From assembly GCF_023065955.2 (NCBI RefSeq), contig NW_026622997.1, forward strand, positions 22,672,001-22,736,000: a DNA stretch of 64,000 nucleotides, given 5' to 3'. This DNA comes from Ursus arctos. Its lineage: Eukaryota > Chordata > Mammalia > Carnivora > Ursidae. Shown here piece by piece: positions 59,311 to 64,000 of this stretch. Within the stretch, counting starts at the first letter, position 1, and every line of letters begins with the position of its first letter. The position numbers were made by a program, and so were the translations under genes. The notes beneath the pieces were generated by a model, which did not search any database, was not told the DNA's origin, and saw only the letters and a program-made list of their open reading frames with translations.

Positions 59311-59977
59311 GTGCAATCTTCTTCCTTATTGCTTCGGTGTTGTAACTATATATGTCATATGTAATGTAATAGATAAAGGATATATACAATAAGATTTATA
59401 TAATCCTATGAGAAATATCTGCCTTGATTACATGTTTATATATATATTTTTCCTTACTGGATTCTCTCCAGGGCATCTAACAAACTTACCTAACCTAGTA
59501 AATTCTCAATCTATATTTGAGGATATTGACTAAGAAGCAGATCCAAACCTCACATCTTTAGGAGGGAAGTGGGCATTTTGGGGGAGGGGGGTCATAGTAA
59601 CTGAATTTATTCCACAGCTGCTTTCTGGACTGAATGACACTTAAACCCAAGGGAGAAATTAATACACAGTTCATCAAGATTTACACTTAAGCACACACCT
59701 AACTCTTGACTTTTTCTCATTAACTTTTATGACACAAGTTCTTTTAACTGCCCCCTTTCACAGAATGACCCCATGCCCCACATCATCCATTAACCAACTT
59801 CCCCTGGCTCCACTGAGCACATCATAAAATTATTTTCAGTATGAGTGAGAACCCACCCTTACATTTTATGGCTTGTACAATAAAGAAACAAGAAAAATAC
59901 GCAATTTATAAATGATAATATGCAGTAATGTGGAGCTTTTAAGTTAATGGGACATATAGGGAATGGTTTCATTAACC

Positions 59978-60047
59978 AAAAAAAAAAAAAAAAAAGAAGA
60001 AGAAGAAGGAGAAGAAGGAGGAGGAGAAGGAGGAGAGGAGGAAGGAA
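59978..60047 (+). repeat. Homopurine A-run plus (GAA/GGA)n tract
   Basis: Eighteen A followed by GAA/GGA units, about 70 bp with no pyrimidine on the + strand until the end. Spurious poly-Arg and poly-Leu frames arise here. A second A-rich run lies at 60182-60206. Confidence 0.95.
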
Positions 60048-60687
60048 ACACATTATCATGCACTTAACTGCTGCTGGCTGTGGTTGGGTCCACAGTGCAA
60101 AGAATGGAGCAAAACCTCCTAAAACAAGGAATGTGCATACATTGTCCCTTTGCTCCATACAACTCCAAAGTTTTCTGAATTAAAAAAAAAAAAAAAGAAG
60201 AAAGATAACAGCACATCTTCCATCCGTGAACAAAGGTGTGTGAACCTGCTTGTCTTGGCTTTCCAGCTGGAGACGCCCAGAGAAATGCAACCAGAAGAAC
60301 CGGATTCAGTACAATTGAGTCACCCCAGCAGCCGCCCTGGGACGGATGGAACGTGGCGGGACCCGAGGCCTCTGAAACAGGTGTGAGCTGTGGGGTGGGT
60401 TGCAGAGAGCAGATCAGCTGTTCCGCAGTCTGGTTCAGGTTTCACACAGAAACAGGAAAGTGGTGATAAATTGGCAAGTACACAGGCACAAAAGGCTCTC
60501 ACCCACAGCTGGCGTGTCTCCTTCCCTGCTCAAATCAAGGGCAACACTGCTTGTTCCAGAGCCTTGTGAATTTCATCCACCCAGAAGAGCTGAGAGTAAC
60601 CAAGCTATCAAAAGCAACGCTACATTGTGCGTTTGTTACCGGCGCTGTGGTACAAGCATGAACCACTGATTACATGAGAGAAATTTT
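60048..60687. other. Non-coding, nothing recognised beyond an A-run
   Basis: No repeat or gene is recognised apart from the A-rich run at 60182-60206. Confidence 0.4.
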
Positions 60688-60925
60688 GCGTCATAAAGAG
60701 TGCAGGTTCAGGAGCCAAAATGCCCGAGTTCAAATCCTGCCTCTGTCATTTACTGGGTAACTTCAATGAAGGTATTTAAATGGGGTGTTTCTCAGTTTTC
60801 TCAGCTATAAAATGGGAACGAGCCATAAATCTACCAGACAGAGTTGCTGTGGGGACAACTGCGGGGGATGAATGAAAATGCCTGGACACACGCACAGCCC
60901 ACAGCAAGTACTCAGTACCTTTTTG
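60688..60925 (+). repeat. MIR, nearly full length
   Basis: 'AGAGTGCAGGTTCAGGAGCC', 'GAGTTCAAATCCTGCCTCTG', 'TCAGCTATAAAATGGGAACG' and 'CACAGCAAGTACTCAGTACC' follow the MIR order. Confidence 0.82.
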
Positions 60926-61283
60926 CTAGTGTCCTAACAGGAAACCAGGGCTGCATAAAACACGAAGTTTTAGTCCCTGCAGGCTGGTTTATTCTAGAGC
61001 AAGAAAATCACACACACAGAGACACACACACTCAATTATAAAGGTAGGGTGATACCTACTCCCTGAAAAGAAATGGCTTTAGAATCAGAACATGACGTCA
61101 CGTCCTGTGAGAGATGCTTTGGGAAAAGCCATGTGGCTCGTGGGTCTTTAATGTATTAAAGGGGATCAGAAAGCCCCATGCAGCACCTTGTGGCTGCATC
61201 ATCCCTCACCAGGTAAAGCAAATCTGTGGTTCCCTGTTAATGTTAACTTCTCGAGTGGTGCTCGACGACTCCTTCTCATGGCC

Positions 61284-61473
61284 TTTTTTTTTTTTTAAAG
61301 GAATTTTATTTATTTATTTGAGAGTGTGCATGAGTGGAAGAGAGGCAGAGGGAGAGGGAGAAGCAGACTCCCCACTGAGCAGAGAGCCTGCTGTGGGGCT
61401 GATTCCCAGGACCCTGAGATCATGCCCTGAGCCCAAGACAGACGCTTAACCAACTGAGTCACCCAGGCACCCC
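61284..61473 (-). repeat. SINEC (carnivore tRNA-derived SINE)
   Basis: 'GAATTTTATTTATTTATTTG' tail side, 'GGGAGAGGGAGAAGCAGACT', 'AGGACCCTGAGATCATGCCC', head 'CAACTGAGTCACCCAGGCAC'. Flanks CTCATGGCCTT and CACATGAGGCCTT may be a decayed target duplication. Confidence 0.93.
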
Positions 61474-61582
61474 TCACATGAGGCCTTGAAAGCAGCCTTG
61501 TGGACGTGTCTGGGGGAGGGCTGCTCATCATTTGCGGAGGACCCCAGATGAGAAGTGAGCGCTTTAGTCACACAACTTCAGA

Positions 61583-61741
61583 GCTCCGTCCACAGCAGCA
61601 TCACCTGCGGATCTCGAAATACCCAAAGCCGGGGCCCCACGCCAGGCGCCAGGTCAGACTCTCTGTGGGTGGGGCCCAGACACTTGTGTGTTACAAAGAC
61701 TCCCCAGGGGGTCTTGATGCCCATGGCTGGTTGACAACCAC
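61583..61741 (+). mobile_element. MER5-type hAT fossil
   Basis: 'CAGCAGCATCACCTGCGGAT', 'GGTCAGACTCTCTGTGGGTG', 'GGGGCCCAGACACTTGTGTG' and 'CATGGCTGGTTGACAACCAC' correspond to MER5A-like sequence. The extreme 5' end is missing or diverged. Confidence 0.75.
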
Positions 61742-61747
61742 CGAACC

Positions 61748-61852
61748 GACTGACGCTCTTATTTTAGAAATAGGGACATCCAGGTCAATACAGGGGTGTC
61801 AAGGCCATAGAGGCTCATGAGTGGCAGACCCAGGATTAGTCCAAGGCATTTT
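61748..61852 (-). repeat. MIR fragment
   Basis: 'TTATTTTAGAAATAGGGACA', 'CAAGGCCATAGAGGCTCATG' and 'AGTGGCAGACCCAGGATTAG' resemble the reverse-complement MIR core. Confidence 0.5.
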
Positions 61853-62664
61853 TAATCCAAACAAAGTGCCAGTGTTTGCAAATGGGGAGAGGGAATTGCA
61901 GAAGGAAAGAGCATATGAGAATCACATGGAATTCTTTTTGGAAGAGCCCTGTTCCATCTCCCACCCCTCCCACTGCCTCCGGACCGGATCTAATGCTGAT
62001 GTATCCCCTGCTGCTCAGCGGAAGTCCCCAAACACCTGCGCCATCTGAGATGGGCTGCTCCTACCCCATCCTGAAGCCGCGGCCCGGAATCTTTGCCTTT
62101 GAAAAACTCCTCAGCTAATCCTTACATGAGTCCAGGTTTGAGAAGCACTCCTTGGATGCTCAGAGGGTCAGCTGCCGAAATAGTAGCACGTCATCTGTGA
62201 TTAACACAACCTGGGGTAAGAAGAGGCTATGATGAGGTGTCTTAAAAGGAGGTGCCCAAATGAGGACGCAGGAGCCCAGGGAAAGTCTGGGGCAGTAATC
62301 TCAGGTCGGCCTCCCAGGATTTGGTATGACTTCCTGCAATTCCCTTTTCTCTCTCAGACAATTTAATCGGCGTTAAGATTCCTTACTTCCCCCTTATTTG
62401 CTCTGTCTATGCAATCTTGGTGTTTGCTTTCTCTTTGTTGTACTGACATTGGGCATGGAGGGGGTGGTGTGGACATGGACACTTTTGAGCCAAGTCCCCA
62501 CTGCCAATGGTTTGGAAGAATTCTGACACACAAGGGCTTTTTGTGGAGCAAACTGACGAATATTGCATTTCATAGCACCTCAGGGTTCATAGGAGGAAGA
62601 ACACACACTGGCTGAGACCCTGGGCAACATCACCGATGTGGCCTCCCCTAGTTGCTTGATAATA
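61853..62664. other. Non-coding, nothing recognised
   Basis: No convincing repeat or coding frame. 62120-62160 faintly resembles the end of a MER5-type element, too short to call. Confidence 0.4.
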
Positions 62665-62677
62665 ATCAGTTCAGTTT

Positions 62678-62860
62678 GGGGCACCCGGGTGGCTCAGTCG
62701 GTGAAGCGTCTGCCTTCGGCTCAGGTCATGATCTCGGGGTCCTGGGATCAAGCCCCATGTCGGGCTCCCTGCTCAGTGGGGAGTCTGTTTCTCCCTCTCC
62801 TCCCCGCTTGTGCTCTCTGTTGCTATCTCTCAAATAAATAAATAAAATCCTTTAAAAAAA
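62678..62860 (+). repeat. SINEC (carnivore tRNA-derived SINE)
   Basis: Head GGGGCACCCGGGTGGCTCAG, body 'GGCTCAGGTCATGATCTCGG', tail 'CAAATAAATAAATAAAATCC' plus A-run. Flanked by ATCAGTTCAGTTT (62665-62677) and ATCAGGTCAGCTT (62861-62873). Confidence 0.95.
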
Positions 62861-62873
62861 ATCAGGTCAGCTT

Positions 62874-63880
62874 GTTACAGGGTGCCGATTATTTGGGTGA
62901 TGGCCACTTTGCTGAGGATGCTGCTACACGTGGGGGCACCGTGAGGGACGCTGTCATCGGGAAAGGGCTTGGCATATCTACATTGCCAATCTGGCTTGCG
63001 TCTTTCGAGTGCCCATTTCCACAATGCGGGTGGACTCATGGTAAAGGTTTCCCAGGATTCTTCCAGGCAGACCGTGGGAAAATTTATCTTCCTAGCAGCC
63101 TGATCAATAGGGTGAAATCTATTTCACCAACGGTGGCATCTTTCTAGAGCAACCGAACGGACTGGCGCAGCCACAGCTCACTGCCCTCCACAACGCCCTT
63201 CTGTTGTTGCTGGGGCCTGCGGGAGACAGCGGTCTGGATGGGGCTTCTCCCCAGGAGTCGGATTCCTGCTTCTCGGGGCAGCAGGCTTACGTTCCAAGCT
63301 CGCTGCAATATAAAAAATCAGGCTTTTGCTGAAAGCCTTCCTTTGTTTCCTAACCTCGTTTGCCATCCGAAAGATTCCACAGAGTTGATGTTTCCGTTCC
63401 TTTAATTCAGTGTTTGGGATGACCCAGCCCCAGCCCAGCTGTCTCCCCAGCAAAGGGGTGTGTGTAAATGTTGCCCACTGTTCTCGGCCTCTCTTCTTTC
63501 TTTGGGTCGGAAGCAAGGCTGTCACGCTGTATGTTGTTATTTAAGGGATATGCTGAGATGTTTCCTTTCTGTGGTGGAAAAGATCTTTTCAAGGGAGCCT
63601 CTTTATTCCTCTGACATTTCCACTCTTGAAAAGCTGACCCAGTTCCCGAAGAATAACAAAAGAAGCACACAGAGAAAACAGATTCCCCTGGGGACTGATA
63701 AACCCAGGTGAACTCTGGCCAACTGAGTTTCCCTCTGAGAACTGGGCAGGCTGCCAGAGAGCTGAGGAAGATAGTCACATCTCAAAGATATATGGACAAA
63801 TTAGGATCTGCTCAGCTTTGAGCTGGCTTTGACTCCTTTGATAGGAGTCCCGTGGGGATGCAGTTCAATCCCACACCCAG
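62874..63880. other. Non-coding, nothing recognised
   Basis: Mixed composition without recognised repeats. Frames of 115-123 codons on the - strand (63178-63778) overlap in different registers and have no recognisable domain. Confidence 0.4.
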
Positions 63881-63882
63881 TC

Positions 63883-63936
63883 TGTGTGTGTGTGTGTGTG
63901 TGTGCGCGCACACACACACACGCACGTGCATGTGTG
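63883..63936. repeat. (TG)n-CGCG-(CA)n palindromic microsatellite
   Basis: Fifty-four consecutive bases alternate pyrimidine and purine: (TG)11, then CGCGCA, (CA)n, then CGCACGTGCATGTGTG. The TG arm and CA arm are complementary around the central GCGCGC, so the tract can form a hairpin or Z-DNA. Confidence 0.95.
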
Positions 63937-64000
63937 CTAATGTCTGGACATCTGGTCTACCATTTGTCTTCCTGCAGGTCAAGAGGGGCCTCCTTGCGCC

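Noticed and set aside
59947..60158. Poly-Arg and poly-Leu proteins on opposite strands
   Set aside because: Both are translations of the (GAA/GGA)n homopurine microsatellite.
1..64000. CRISPR array, operon, phage or bacterial defence system
   Set aside because: The DNA is mammalian: spliced gene, CpG island, SINEC, MIR and L1. No regularly spaced repeats with unique spacers or prokaryotic gene clusters are present.

Overview
This is vertebrate nuclear DNA from a caniform carnivore, most likely a bear (Ursidae). It holds ten tRNA-derived carnivore SINEs (SINEC). Two of them (32692-32896 and 58710-58910) carry the head and internal extension that I associate with bear/giant-panda copies. Family naming and species assignment are from memory, without a database search.

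One protein-coding gene is supported: ID4, inhibitor of DNA binding 4, on the + strand. A CpG island (about 11575-13815) covers the promoter, exon 1, both introns and exon 2. The promoter has two inverted CCAAT boxes, GC boxes and a TATA box at 12052-12059. The coding sequence is 12484-12924 joined to 13307-13351, giving 161 residues with a phase-0 intron. Exon 3 (13942 to about 15445) is entirely 3' UTR, with two good poly(A) signals and possible more distal ones.

Region 1-11400 is upstream flank. It contains an L1 3' end (3140-3500), two SINECs, a MIR, and an L1 at about 6690-8133 whose 5' part is inverted and which carries a nested hAT-like element. Nearest the gene are a palindromic CRE and three CACGTG E-boxes.

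Region 15450-64000 looks like a gene desert, as expected around mammalian ID4. It holds MIRs, MER5/MER20-type hAT fossils, decayed L1 pieces (44225-45060, 46735-47300, 49650-50460, 53890-55890), SINECs and microsatellites. The stretch from about 32910 to 43520 is strikingly poor in recognisable repeats and has AT-rich, homeodomain-type motif clusters. It is the best place here to look for long-range enhancers.

I see no second gene, tRNA/rRNA gene, CRISPR array or bacterial-type system. The remaining open frames are short, many start at non-ATG codons, and they look like chance frames or repeat fragments. The functional reading is therefore one dosage-sensitive developmental regulator with a compact CpG-island promoter inside a large non-coding, probably regulatory, territory.
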